The notes beneath the pieces were generated by a model. It had not been told where the DNA came from. It made no database searches and saw only the letters and a list, made by a program, of their open reading frames with translations. Made by a program: the position numbers and the translations under genes. Below, in pieces: positions 8,636 through 19,500 of a stretch of DNA of 64,000 bases (positions within the stretch are counted from its first letter, which is position 1; the number at the start of each line of letters is the position of its first letter). This stretch comes from Vicia villosa (taxonomy: Eukaryota; Streptophyta; Magnoliopsida; Fabales; Fabaceae): contig NC_081185.1 in assembly GCF_029867415.1 (NCBI RefSeq), forward strand, positions 110,967,617-111,031,616, read 5' to 3'.

Positions 8636-11095
8636 ATGAATCCATCCTCTCGTTCATCAATCTCTAAAGATAGTATCACTTCCACACAGAACCGTTTAAG
8701 CAAAAATGATGCTCCGTTGAAAACATGCTTAATACCCACGAAAGAACTGGAAGTTCTATGTGAATCGGCTGTGGACGTCAACAACCTTAAAGCAAATGGC
8801 TTTCAGTGTGATGCAAGAATCTTTGAGCAAGGATGGTCTAAATATCTTGATAGATTGGTTGGTCCAATTTATCCTGAACTGGTAAAGGAATTTTGGGTAC
8901 ATGCAACAGTTACCCCAACTGCCATCATTTCATTCGTGCTAGGGCATGAAGTGACTATCACTGAGAAACTCATCAGAAAGCTGTACAATCTTGATGATGA
9001 AGAAGGTTGGTCTGAGTTTCAACCCCATACAGTTGACTGGACTTTAGTTGAAAAACAAATCTCTACGGTTGTTGGAACTGATTCTCATTTTACGGGCAAC
9101 TTAAAGCCTTTTTATAAAGTATGGGCTGAGATTATTCTGGGTTCTCTTCACCATAGAAAAAAGATGCGCTGCTCCTCCTACATCAGTCCAACTCACAAGT
9201 ATACTCTTTTCTGCATTGGCAAAAAGATAGAGATCAACATCTCTCATATTCTATTTGAGAATCTGAAAACCTCTATCTTTGATTCAAGAGAAGATGAAAG
9301 GGCGAAGTACCCTCATATTCCAAGAACAAACATTCCCTTCGGAAGGATGATTTCAGACATTCTGATTGAAAGCAAAGTGGTGGACTCCATCAAAAATTGT
9401 AATGCCTCGCATTTTCTTGGAGTAACTCAAGGTCCCATCTTCAATGGTGTTGATCTGTTCGGACTGGAAGTCATTAAGAATGTACCTGTTATGTGCACAA
9501 GCTTTCCGGACATTCTGTCAAGAAGAATTGCTGTTGAAGGATTCATATCTTTGTATCATAAAGAACTTGATCAAGTTGTCAAGTTTTACTTGGAAGATTG
9601 TGTGAGGAAGCAATCAGACGTTGATCCTGCATGGATCCGTGGCAGAGTACTTCCATCCAAAGATGATATTCTGAAGAAGGATAAAAAGGAACGTCAGGCA
9701 AGGCTAAAAAGAAAGGCACAAGAAGATGAGGCTGAGAGAGCCAAGAAGTTGAGGGTCACCTATGATCCTGACAAGGTGGACTCTAAAGAACGAAGAGATA
9801 AAAGGATCAGAGATTCCTTTCGCAGAACCAGATCTTCTTCTTCTTCTGTACAAATCTCCAGAAATGACTTTACTCCACCTCCTTCTGTCCCTAAACCATC
9901 TTTCCAATCACCTCCATCTGAACCAAAAGTAAACTTCACTCTACCAAATCCTTCTCCATCATCCTCCTCCTCTCCCATTCTAAACCCCACACCGTTAAGT
10001 ATTCTTCCCCCAACTCCTTCTGATAAATCTCTCTCACCAATTCCCTTTACAAACACTCCATCCTCGTCTCAATCCATCATTTCTGATATTCCATCCTCAT
10101 CAATCATTCTCTCAGATATTCCTTCTTCCTCATCCACCGTACTTCCAACTTCTATATCTCATCCCTTACCTATCGAAAATTCCGAACCTTACTGTCTTCT
10201 CTATCCTGACTACAAATTCACCTTCAATCCGCCTGAACCTGAACCCTATACCTACCTGGAACTTTTCAGACTTGAGGTGATTAGCAGTCTAGACCTTCTG
10301 AAGGATGCATTCCTAAATGGTCTGGATGATGTTTCTACAAGAAATCTCTGGAGAAGATTTCGCAAGGATTTTCAAGTAGAAGCAACAGCAGTACAGAAAA
10401 GACTAGTGGCTGCTGCCCCTGGTTACCCTGGTTACCTTCTGGAGGGAGATAATGGTATATACTACCATCCTCTCAGAAATTGTGTTGCTGCTGAGGAGAA
10501 GCCCTTTGTGGATGAATTGGAAGTATTGAGACTGGCTGCTGCAATGGAAGCAAACCCATGCAGGGACATGGTTATCTGGATTCCTGAGTATCCTGTTCTG
10601 CTAGGAGACTTCAAGACTCTCTTTGACTATCTGAGGGAAAACCCGTCTGAGAAAGATCCAAACTTGGTCATTCCAGAAGTTGTTGACCCACCAGAAGTTG
10701 AAGGTCCTTCTGCTCCAAGGAATCTAGCTGCCATTCTTCAGGCACTTGAGAATGGAGACTCGGAAATTCCTGCTGCAGAGTATGGAGATGCTTCTATGCA
10801 AGAAGCAGATGCTGAAGATCATGTTGCTGAATCAGACCCTGTTGAGGATATCCCAGCAAATGATACTTCTATGGAAGCTGCAGATCAAGTTGTCATTCCT
10901 GTGGATCAAAGCTGTGAAGCTTCTTCTGATGAACCTTCTCGTCTTTCAAAAACGCTGGAAGAAATTCAGAGGAGACAGGATGAGCAAAGCTCACGCAATG
11001 ACAAGTATGATGCTTTCATTGAGAGGCAAGAAGGACACAACAACGAGATGAAAGAGATGCTGGCCAAGATCTTGTCAAGACTAGGGCCATCTTAG
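8636..11095 (+). CDS. Env-like / putative plant transposon protein of SIRE element 1 (819 aa)
   Basis: A large intact ORF at the position where SIRE-lineage copia elements carry their third, env-like ORF. The start context and the MNP opening are shared with the stub in element 2. Residues about 40-330 form a globular region (EQGWSKYLDRLVGPIYPELV, then an EFWVHATV-like stretch) resembling the plant-transposon-protein domain often annotated in legume repeats. Residues about 320-400 are highly basic and charged, about 398-518 are a Ser/Pro-rich low-complexity spacer, and 772-818 look like a coiled coil (EIQRRQDEQSSRND). I see no convincing signal peptide or transmembrane helix, so a membrane fusion role is not supported from sequence. 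The function of this protein class is unproven. Confidence 0.8.
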   Translation: MNPSSRSSISKDSITSTQNRLSKNDAPLKTCLIPTKELEVLCESAVDVNNLKANGFQCDARIFEQGWSKYLDRLVGPIYPELVKEFWVHATVTPTAIISFVLGHEVTITEKLIRKLYNLDDEEGWSEFQPHTVDWTLVEKQISTVVGTDSHFTGNLKPFYKVWAEIILGSLHHRKKMRCSSYISPTHKYTLFCIGKKIEINISHILFENLKTSIFDSREDERAKYPHIPRTNIPFGRMISDILIESKVVDSIKNCNASHFLGVTQGPIFNGVDLFGLEVIKNVPVMCTSFPDILSRRIAVEGFISLYHKELDQVVKFYLEDCVRKQSDVDPAWIRGRVLPSKDDILKKDKKERQARLKRKAQEDEAERAKKLRVTYDPDKVDSKERRDKRIRDSFRRTRSSSSSVQISRNDFTPPPSVPKPSFQSPPSEPKVNFTLPNPSPSSSSSPILNPTPLSILPPTPSDKSLSPIPFTNTPSSSQSIISDIPSSSIILSDIPSSSSTVLPTSISHPLPIENSEPYCLLYPDYKFTFNPPEPEPYTYLELFRLEVISSLDLLKDAFLNGLDDVSTRNLWRRFRKDFQVEATAVQKRLVAAAPGYPGYLLEGDNGIYYHPLRNCVAAEEKPFVDELEVLRLAAAMEANPCRDMVIWIPEYPVLLGDFKTLFDYLRENPSEKDPNLVIPEVVDPPEVEGPSAPRNLAAILQALENGDSEIPAAEYGDASMQEADAEDHVAESDPVEDIPANDTSMEAADQVVIPVDQSCEASSDEPSRLSKTLEEIQRRQDEQSSRNDKYDAFIERQEGHNNEMKEMLAKILSRLGPS

Positions 11096-11798
11096 ATTGA
11101 GTCTATGTTGTTTCTTTCTTTTCTTTGCATCTGTTTTGTTTCTATGCATCTGATCTTTTCATTTTGTACTTCTGTACCCAATGGTTGAACCTTAATGACA
11201 TCATCTTCTTCCTCCATGTGTTCTGTTTTATTCATCTGAATCTTTTCTATTTTTTGATGATATGACAAAAAGGGGGAGAAATAATGTGATAAATGATTTG
11301 ATTTAATCAGTCACATTCACTAACAAGAACTGCAAGTTCTATATGGGTTAAGTGTTTTGCAGGTACAGAGAAGTGAAGTAAATCTTCAGAAGCAAACACC
11401 AGAAGCAAAACCATAAGAAGCGTTATTCTATAAAAGGAATAAGCTCTTGGAAACTGAAGCAAGCTGAGTGCTGTCAAGCTTCAGAGATCAGAAGCAAGAA
11501 AGAAGAATGAATCAGAAGCACTGATAATAGAATTTGAATATCATTGTCTATCCTGTTCTGACAAAATTCTATTTGCTCTAATACATATAGTGTTATGGCT
11601 CTGATACATTATTTGCTCTGATACATTATTTCAGCCTATATGGCTCTGATACATATAATGTGTTCAAACATACATTTTATGTTTTAACTCGCTCATGCTG
11701 ACTTTTGTCGTTTAGTTTTTGTTCTGTAACATTTCAGGATGTAGAGATGCTCTGATGATGCTCTGGTACATTCAACAATGTTCTGATACAAATCTAGC
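11096..11798 (+). other. SIRE element 1 untranslated region after the env-like ORF
   Basis: Non-coding internal sequence. It contains an extra polypurine tract AAAAAGGGGGAGAA at 11267-11280, preceded by TGATATGAC; element 2 has the counterpart at 20564. Short repeats based on CTCTGATACAT run from 11575 to 11790. No ORF. Confidence 0.75.
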
Positions 11799-12326
11799 AT
11801 GAAGTGATGTTGGTAGACATTCAAAGTTCTGAAGCTATCCGAGGGAAGCAGAAATCAGAAGATGTGAATGTTCTAAAAGATCCAGAAAACTCAAGTTCTG
11901 AAGCTGTCCTGAATGGAAGCAGAAGTCAGAAGCTGTGAATGTTCTGAAGATCAAAGAAATTCAAGTTCTGAAGCTGTCCACGATGGAAGCAGGAATCAGA
12001 AGCTGTGAGTGTTCTAAGGATCTAAAGAAATTCAAGTTCTGAAGCTGTCCAATGGAAGCAGAAGTCAGAAGCTATGAATTCTCTGAAGGCAGAAGCTTAT
12101 ATGATCGTCTCTACCGAAATAATCAGGGAAGTCTTTTATCAAAGTTCTTCGAGTATTTATTTCAGGGGGAGATTATTTATCTCAGGGGGAGATTGTTAAT
12201 CTCAGGGGGAGACTTATTCATATGCTTATGCTATAGCTGTGTAATTTGTCTTTTGCCGTCTACTCTTTCTGATCGCAAATTCATATCATTTATATATGTT
12301 TTTGTCATCATCAAAAAGGGGGAGAT
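11799..12326 (+). other. SIRE 3' tail with repeats and polypurine tract, second copy
   Basis: Same sequence as 4168-4695: four units of about 70 bp starting at 11826, three CAGGGGGAGA blocks near 12165-12215, and the polypurine tract at 12313-12326 abutting LTR B. The tract primes plus-strand synthesis in reverse transcription. Confidence 0.9.
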
Positions 12327-13545
12327 TGTTAGAACAAGATTTGTTCTTATCAATTATCTTAGTTTTGATGATAACAATAATATGAATTTTGCTTAAGATA
12401 ATATGGTACTCTAATCCAATGCAATTTCCCTTTCAGGAAATATATATAAAGAGTACGCATAATTCAGCGCTCAGAAGTTGTGTCTCAAATGGTTCAGCAT
12501 GCAACATCAGAACATGGTCTGGCAAGACATCAGAAGATGGTCGAAGCAGAATCAGAACATGGGTCTATGGAAGCATCAGAAGAACATGAGATCAGAAGCA
12601 CTGAAGATCAGAAGATGGTATCACGCAACAGAAGCACTTCAAGATCAGAAGATCAGAAGATGCTATGCACCAAGCTGTTTGACTCTGATGATATTCAAAC
12701 GACGTATTCACAAACATCAGATCAGAAGGAAGTACAGGTGGCAGACTACGCTGACTGACAAAAGGAACGTTAAAGCTACTAAAGGCAACGTCAGTAGACA
12801 CAGCGTGAACAAGGCTCGAGGTAGTTGACAAAAGCGTATAACATTAAATGCAATGCTGTACGGAACACGCAAAGCATTAAATGCACTCAACGGTCATCTT
12901 CTCAACGCCTATAAATATGAAGTTCTGATGAGAAGCAAGGTTACCAATTCTTAACAACTCTGAACAAAGACAATTCAAATTAACTTGCTGAAACGCTGTT
13001 CAAATCAAAACTCAGAATCTTCATCTTCATCAAAGCTCACTACATTGCTGTTGTAATATTTTAGTGAGATTAAGCTTAAACGTTAAGAGAAATATCACAG
13101 TTGTGATTATAGCTTTTAAGAAGCATTTGTAAACTCTTGAATAGATTACATTAAGTTGTAAGGAACTAGAGTGATCGTGTTGATCAGAATACTCTAGGAA
13201 GTCTTAGCAGTTGGCTGAGCAGATTGTAACTAGAGTGATCGTGTTGATCAGTAGACTCTAGAGAAAGTCTTAGAGGGTATCTAAGCAGTTGTTCCTGGAG
13301 TGATCAGTGTGTGATCAGAAGACTCTGGAAGACTTAGTTGCGGACTAAGTGGAAAACCATTGTAATCCGTGCGATTAGTGGATTAAATCCTCAGTTGAGG
13401 TAAATCATCTCTGCGGGGGTGGACTGGAGTAGCTTCGTTAACAGCGAACCAGGATAAAAATAATTGTGCAATTTATTTTTATCGTCCAAGATTTAAAGTT
13501 ACACTTATTCAATCCCCCCCTTTCTAAGTGTTTTTCTATCCTTCA
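12327..13545 (+). repeat. SIRE LTR B (1,219 bp)
   Basis: The same length as LTR A and identical to it by eye, from TGTTAGAACA to CTATCCTTCA. Its 3' neighbour (13546 on) is not a primer binding site but base 230 of a different LTR subfamily, which suggests that element 1 inserted into LTR C. Confidence 0.95.
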
Positions 13546-14524
13546 CATGGGTCTATGGAAGCATCAGAAGAACTTGAGATCAGAAGCAGAAGCACTGAAG
13601 TTCTCATGGTATCACGCTCAGAAGCACTTCAAGGTCAGAAGACAAGAAGATGCTATGCACCAAGCTGATTGACTCTGATGATATTCAAATATTATATTCA
13701 CAAACATCAGATCAGAAGAAAGTACAAGTGGCAGGCTACGCTGACTGACAAAAGGAACGTTGGAAGCTATTAAAGGCAACGTCAGTAGACACAGCGTGAA
13801 CAAGGCTCGAGGTAGTTGACAAAAGCGTGAAACATTAAATGCAATGCTGTACGGAACACGCAAAGCATTAAATGTGCCCAACGGTCATCTTCTCAAACGC
13901 CTATAAGTATGAAGTTCTGATGAGAAGCAAGGTTAACAACTCTGAACCAATTCTGTGAATATTAACTTGCTGAAACGCTGTTCAATTCAAAGCTCAGAAA
14001 CTTCATCTTCATCAAAGCTCACTACATTGCTGTTGTAATATATTAGTGAGATTAAGCTTAAACGTTAAGAGAAATATCACAGTTGTGATTATAGCTTTTC
14101 AGAAGCATTTGTAATACTCTTAATTGATTACATTAAGTTGTAAGGAACTAGAGTGATCGTGTTGATCAGAATACTCTAGGAAGTCTTAGAGGTTATCTAA
14201 GCAGTTGTAACTAGAGTGATCGTGTTGATCAGGAAACTCTAGAAAGTCTTAGAAGGTATCTAAGCAGTTGTTCCTGGAGTGATCAATTTGTGATCAAAAT
14301 ACTCTAGAAGACTTAGTCGCGGACTAAGTGGAAAACCATTGTAATCTGTTGCGATTAGTGGATTAAATCCTCAGGTGAGGTAAATCACTCCGTGGGGGTG
14401 GACTGGAGTAGTTTAGTTAACAACGAACCAGGATAAAAATAACTGTGCAATTTATCTTTATCGTTCAAGTTTTTAGACTACACTTATTCAAACCCCCCCT
14501 TTCTAAGTGTTTTTCTATCCTTCA
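13546..14524 (+). repeat. SIRE LTR C, 5'-truncated by about 229 bp
   Basis: Matches LTR D from 21944 to its end almost perfectly. The lengths differ by five bases, all in the C run (7 C at about 14492 against a longer run at about 22891). The first 229 bases of the LTR are missing at the junction with LTR B. It is followed at once by a primer binding site, so it is the 5' LTR of element 2. Confidence 0.93.
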
Positions 14525-14526
14525 AT

Positions 14527-14538
14527 TGGCATCAGAGC
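14527..14538 (+). other. Primer binding site of element 2
   Basis: TGGCATCAGAGC two bases after LTR C, the same as at 5917. Confidence 0.85.
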
Positions 14539-14610
14539 GCCGGTTCTAAGGTGCAAGCACTTAACCGTGTTTAGAAAAGATTCAGGAAGAGAAAAACGCT
14601 TCAGTAAAAG

Positions 14611-16535
14611 ATGGCTGGTGAATCTCAATCAAATCCAACTGCATCTACATCTGGCTCTGCTGAGCAATACAACGGTAACAATGGTTATACCAGACCACCA
14701 GTATTTGATGGTGAAAACTTTGAATACTGGAAAGATAAATTGGAAAGTTACTTTCTTGGTCTGGATGCTGATCTATGGGATCTTCTGTTGGATGGTTACA
14801 AACATCCTGTTAAAGCTACTGGTGTAAGGCTCACGAGAAGCGAAATGACTGATGATCAAAAGAAAGATTTCAAAAATCATCACAAATGTAGGACTGTTTT
14901 GCTGAATGCTATCTCTCATGCTGAGTATGAGAAGATATCTAACAGAGAAACGACCCATGACATATATGAGTCATTGAAAATGACCCATGAGGGAAATGCT
15001 CAAGTCAAGGAGACTAAAGCTCTTGCTCTAATCCAGAAATATGAAGCCTTCAAGATGGAGGATGATGAAGATATTGAGAATATGTTCTCAAGATTTCAAA
15101 CTCTAACTGCTGGATTGAGAGTTCTGGATAAAGGCTACACCAAAGCTGATCATGTAAAGAAGATTATCAGAAGCTTACCCAGAAGATGGGGCCCAATGGT
15201 GACTGCATTCAAGATTGCGAAGAATCTGAATGAAGTTTCTTTGGAAGAGCTGATCAGTGCCCTGAGGAGTCATGAGATTGAACTTGACGCTAATGAACCT
15301 CAGAAGAAAGGTAAGTCTATTGCTTTAAAATCTAATGTTAAAAAATGCACTAACGCTTTTCAGGCTAGAGAAGAAGATCCTGAAGAATCCGAATATGAAG
15401 AAGAAGATGAATTGTCCATGATCTCCAGAAGGGTAAACCAACTCTGGAAGAGCAAGCAAAGGAAGTTCAGAGGCTTCAGAAGTTCAAAGAAATTTGAACG
15501 AGGAGAAACTTCTGGTGACAGAAGATCTGACAAGAAGAAGGTTGTCTGCTATGAGTGCAATGAGCCTGGACATTACAAGAATGAGTGTCCGAAACTTCAG
15601 AAGGAGAATCCCAAGAAGAAGTTTCATAAGAAGAAAGGTCTTATGGCAACATGGGATGATTCTGAATCAGAATCAGGATCAGACTCTGAAGGAGAGCAAG
15701 CAAACTTTGCGCTGATGGCGACAGAAGATGATGGATCAGAATCTACATCAGAATCAGATTCTGAAGAGGTATTTTCTGAACTATCTAGAGAAGAGTTAGT
15801 TTCCAGTCTAACATAGCTTCTTGAATTAAAAGCTCATCTTAGTATCAAATATAAAAAGCTGAAAAAGCAATTTGAATTTGAAAATAAGAAGCTTGAGTTG
15901 GAAAATTCTGAATTAAAAGAAAAAGTTTTAAAATTATCCAATAATGTTGGATCTCCTTCTGATTCAGAAAAATCCACTCCCAGTCTGAATCATATTCTGA
16001 AAGAATATGATTTAAGTTTCAGGAAGTTCTTATCTAGAAGTATTGGCAGAAGTCAGCTAGCTTCTATGATATATGCTGTGTCTGGGAACAAGAGAGTTGG
16101 CATTGGTTATGAGGGTAAAATCCCATACAAGCTTGAATCTGTGGATGATATGAAAATATCATACAAGCCTCTGTATAACCAATTTAAATTTGGCCACTCC
16201 CATGATATTAAGCACATTCACATGCACAAAGTTTTCACATAACACACACCAAGAAGCATGTGACACAACCTAAGAAATATCATGGAACTCATAATAAGAA
16301 GTATCATACTGTTCCTCCTGTTAAATATTTTGCTAAACCCAAGTTCAATCAGAACTTGAGGAGAACTAACAAAAAAGGACCCAAGAAATTGTGGGTACCT
16401 AAGGAGAAGATAATTTCTGTTGCAGATATCCTTGACGGCAAAGAGGACAGAAAGCAAAATGTCATGGTACCTGGACTCTGGGTGCTCGCGACACATGACG
16501 GGAAGAAGGTCTACATTCCAAGACCTGGTGCTTAA
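14611..16535 (+). pseudogene. gag: Gag of SIRE element 2, with nonsense codon and frameshift
   Basis: Aligns along its length with the 639-residue Gag of element 1: the same capsid domain and CCHC knuckle (CYECNEPGHYKNEC, near 15550). Residue 402 is a TAG (15814-15816) where element 1 has a Glu codon; the frame continues homologous beyond it. A one-base loss near 16215 (AAGCACATTC against AGGCACACTTC) shifts the frame again. The last part (16260-16535) is in the gag frame of element 1 and overlaps the protease start in another frame. The copy cannot make full Gag without two recoding events. Confidence 0.9.
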
Positions 16536-19500
16536 ACCAGGTGGAGAAGTCAAGTTTGGAGGAGATCAGAAGGGCAAAATCATTAGCTCTGGAACCATAA
16601 GTCTTGGTAACTCTCCTTCCATAACTAATGTACTTCTTGTAGAAGGATTAACGCATAACTTATTGTCCATAAGTCAATTAAGTGACAATGGTTATGATAT
16701 AATCTTCAATCAAAAGTCTTGCAAGGCTGTAAGTCAGAAGGATGGCTCAATCCTATTTACAGGCAAGAGAAAGAACAACATTTATAAGACAGATCTTCAG
16801 GATCTTAAGAATCAGAAGGTGACTTGTCTTATGTCTGTTTCTGAAGAGCAATGGGTCTGGCACAGAAGATTAGGACATGCTAGTTTGAGAAAGATTTCTC
16901 AGATTAACAAACTAAATCTGGTTAGAGGACTCCCCAATCTGAAATTCAAATCAGATGCTCTTTGTGAAGCATGTCAGAAGGGCAAGTTCTCCAGACCTGC
17001 ATTCAAGTCTAAGAATGTTGTTTCTTCCTCAAGGCCGTTAGAACTCTTACACATTGATCTGTTTGGCCCAGTCAAAACAGCATCTGTCAGAGGGAAGAAA
17101 TATGGATTAGTTATCGTTGATGATTATAGCCGCTGGACATGGGTAAAGTTCTTAAAACACAAGGATGAGTCTCATTCAGTGTTCTTTGAATTCTGCACTC
17201 AGATCCAATCTGAGAAAGAGTGTAAAATCATAAAGGTCAGAAGTGATCATGGTGGCGAATTTGAGAACAGATTCTTTGAGGAGTTCTTCAAAGAAAATGG
17301 TATTACCCATGATTTCTCTTGTCCTAGAACTCCACAACAAAATGGAGTTGTAGAGCGAAAGAATAGGACTCTACAAGAAATGGCCAGAACCATGATCAAT
17401 GAAACCAATATGGCTAAGCATTTCTGGGCAGAAGCAATTAACACTGCATGCTATATTCAGAATAGAATCTCTATCAGACCTATTCTAAATAAGACTCCTT
17501 ATGAATTGTGGAAGAACAGAAAGCCCAACATTTCATATTTCCATCCTTTTGGATGTGTATGTTTTATTCTGAATACTAAAGATCATCTTGGTAAGTTTGA
17601 TTCTAAAGCACAAAAGTTTTTCCTTCTTGGATATTCTGAACGCTCTAAAGGCCACAGAGTATACAATACTGAAACATTGGTTGTAGAAGAATCAATCAAT
17701 ATCAGGTTTGATGATAAGCTTGGTCTTGAAAAACCAAAGCAGTTTGAGAATTTTGCAGATTTTGATATTGATATATCAGAAGTTGAAGAATCAAGAAGCA
17801 AAGCTGCAGAAGCTGACAGTCTCAGAAGCAATGGATCAGAAGATCAAGTTGCTGCATCTTTAGAGAATCTCAGGATTTCTGAAGATCCAACAGTCAGAAG
17901 ATCATCTAGACTTGCCTCAGCTCATTCAGAAGATGTGATCCTTGGAAAGAAAGATGATCCCATCAGAACAAGGGCATTCCTTAAGAACAATGCAGAATGT
18001 CAATTAGGTCTTGTTTCTTTGATCGAGCCAACTTCTGTTGATCAAGCTCTAGAAGATCCAGACTGGATAATTGCCATGCAAGAAGAACTAAATCAGTTTA
18101 CAAGGAATGATGTATGGGACTTGGTTCCTAGACCAAAAGGATTTAACATCATCGGTACTAAGTGGGTTTTCAGAAACAAGCTAAGTGGGAAAGGTGAAGT
18201 GGTAAGAAACAAAGCCAGACTGGTTGCTCAGGGTTATAGTCAGCAAGAAGGGATTGATTATACAGAAACCTTTGCACCAGTGGCCAGGTTAGAATCTATT
18301 CGTCTATTAATTTCTTTTGCCACTCAACACAACATCACTCTTTATCAGATGGATGTCAAGAGTGCCTTCTTAAATGGTTATATAGATGAAGAAGTTTATG
18401 TTCACCAACCTCCTGGTTTTGAAGACTCCATGTCTCCAAATCATGTTTTCAAATTAAAGAAATCTTTATACGAATTGAAACAAGCTCCCAGAGCTTGGTA
18501 TGAACGTTTGAGTTCTTTCCTTCTGGAAAATGATTTCACTAGAGGAAAAGTGGACACTACTCTCTTTTGTAAAACATTTAAAAAGGATATTTTAATTTGT
18601 CAAATATATGTTGATGATATTATCTTTGGAACATCTAATGCTACACTTGGAAAGAAGTTTGCTAAGTCTATGCAGGCTGAATTTGAAATGAGCATGATGG
18701 GAGAACTCAAGTATTTCCTTGGGATTCAAATCAACCAAACTTCCGATGGAACCTATGTTCATCAAACGAAGTATGTGAAAGAACTTTTGAAGAAGTTTAA
18801 TCTTTCTGAAAGCAAAGAAGCCAAAACTCCTATGCATCCAACTTGTGTACTGGGTAAGGATGAGGTAAGTAAGAAGGTAGATCAGAAGTTGTACAGAGGT
18901 ATGATTGGATCTCTTCTATATCTAACTGCTTCTAGACCTGACATTCTCTTTAGTGTTTGTTTGTGTGCTCGATTCCAATCAGATCCAAGAGAATCTCATT
19001 TAACAGCGGTTAAGAGAATTCTAAGGTATCTGAAAGGTACTACTAATGTTGGTTTAGTTTACAGAAGATCTAAAGATTACAACTTAGTAGGATTCTGTGA
19101 TGCTGACTATGCTGGAGATAGAATAGAAAGAAAGAGCACTTCTGGAAGTTGTCAATTTCTTGGAAGTCATCTGATCTCATGGTACAGCAAGAAGCAAGCT
19201 ACTATTGCCCTCTCAACAACAGAAGCAGAATATGTTGCTGCTGCTGGTTATAGCACACAAATGCTCTGGATGAGAAGTCAGCTGGAAGATTATCAGATAT
19301 ATGAGAGTAACATTCCTATTTTCTGTGATAATACTTCTGCTATATGTTTATCTAAGAATCCTATTTTACATTCAAAAGCTAAACATATTGAGATTAAACA
19401 TCATTTCATAAGGGACTATGTTCAGAAGGGTGTTATATCTTTAAACTTTGTGGATACAGACCATCAATGGGCTGATATCTTTACAAAACCCCTTGCTGAA

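Larger units (their letters stand above)
4696..13545 (+). mobile_element. SIRE/Maximus-type Ty1-copia element 1 (LTR A to LTR B), pol-deleted
   Basis: An 8,850-bp unit: LTR A, primer binding site, intact gag, collapsed pol relic, full env-like ORF, repeat-rich 3' tail, polypurine tract, LTR B. The two LTRs are 1,219 bp each and I could not find a difference, so the unit arose recently. No target duplication flanks it. Its left neighbour is another element's tail and its right neighbour is the inside of LTR C. With the tail at 4168 it forms a direct repeat of period 7,631 bp. The copia class follows from the related pol at 16420; the SIRE lineage from the env-like ORF and gag type. Confidence 0.9.

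Noticed and set aside
9704..10056. Antisense frames opposite the env-like ORF
   Set aside because: Shadows of a Ser/Pro-rich coding strand; no independent signal.
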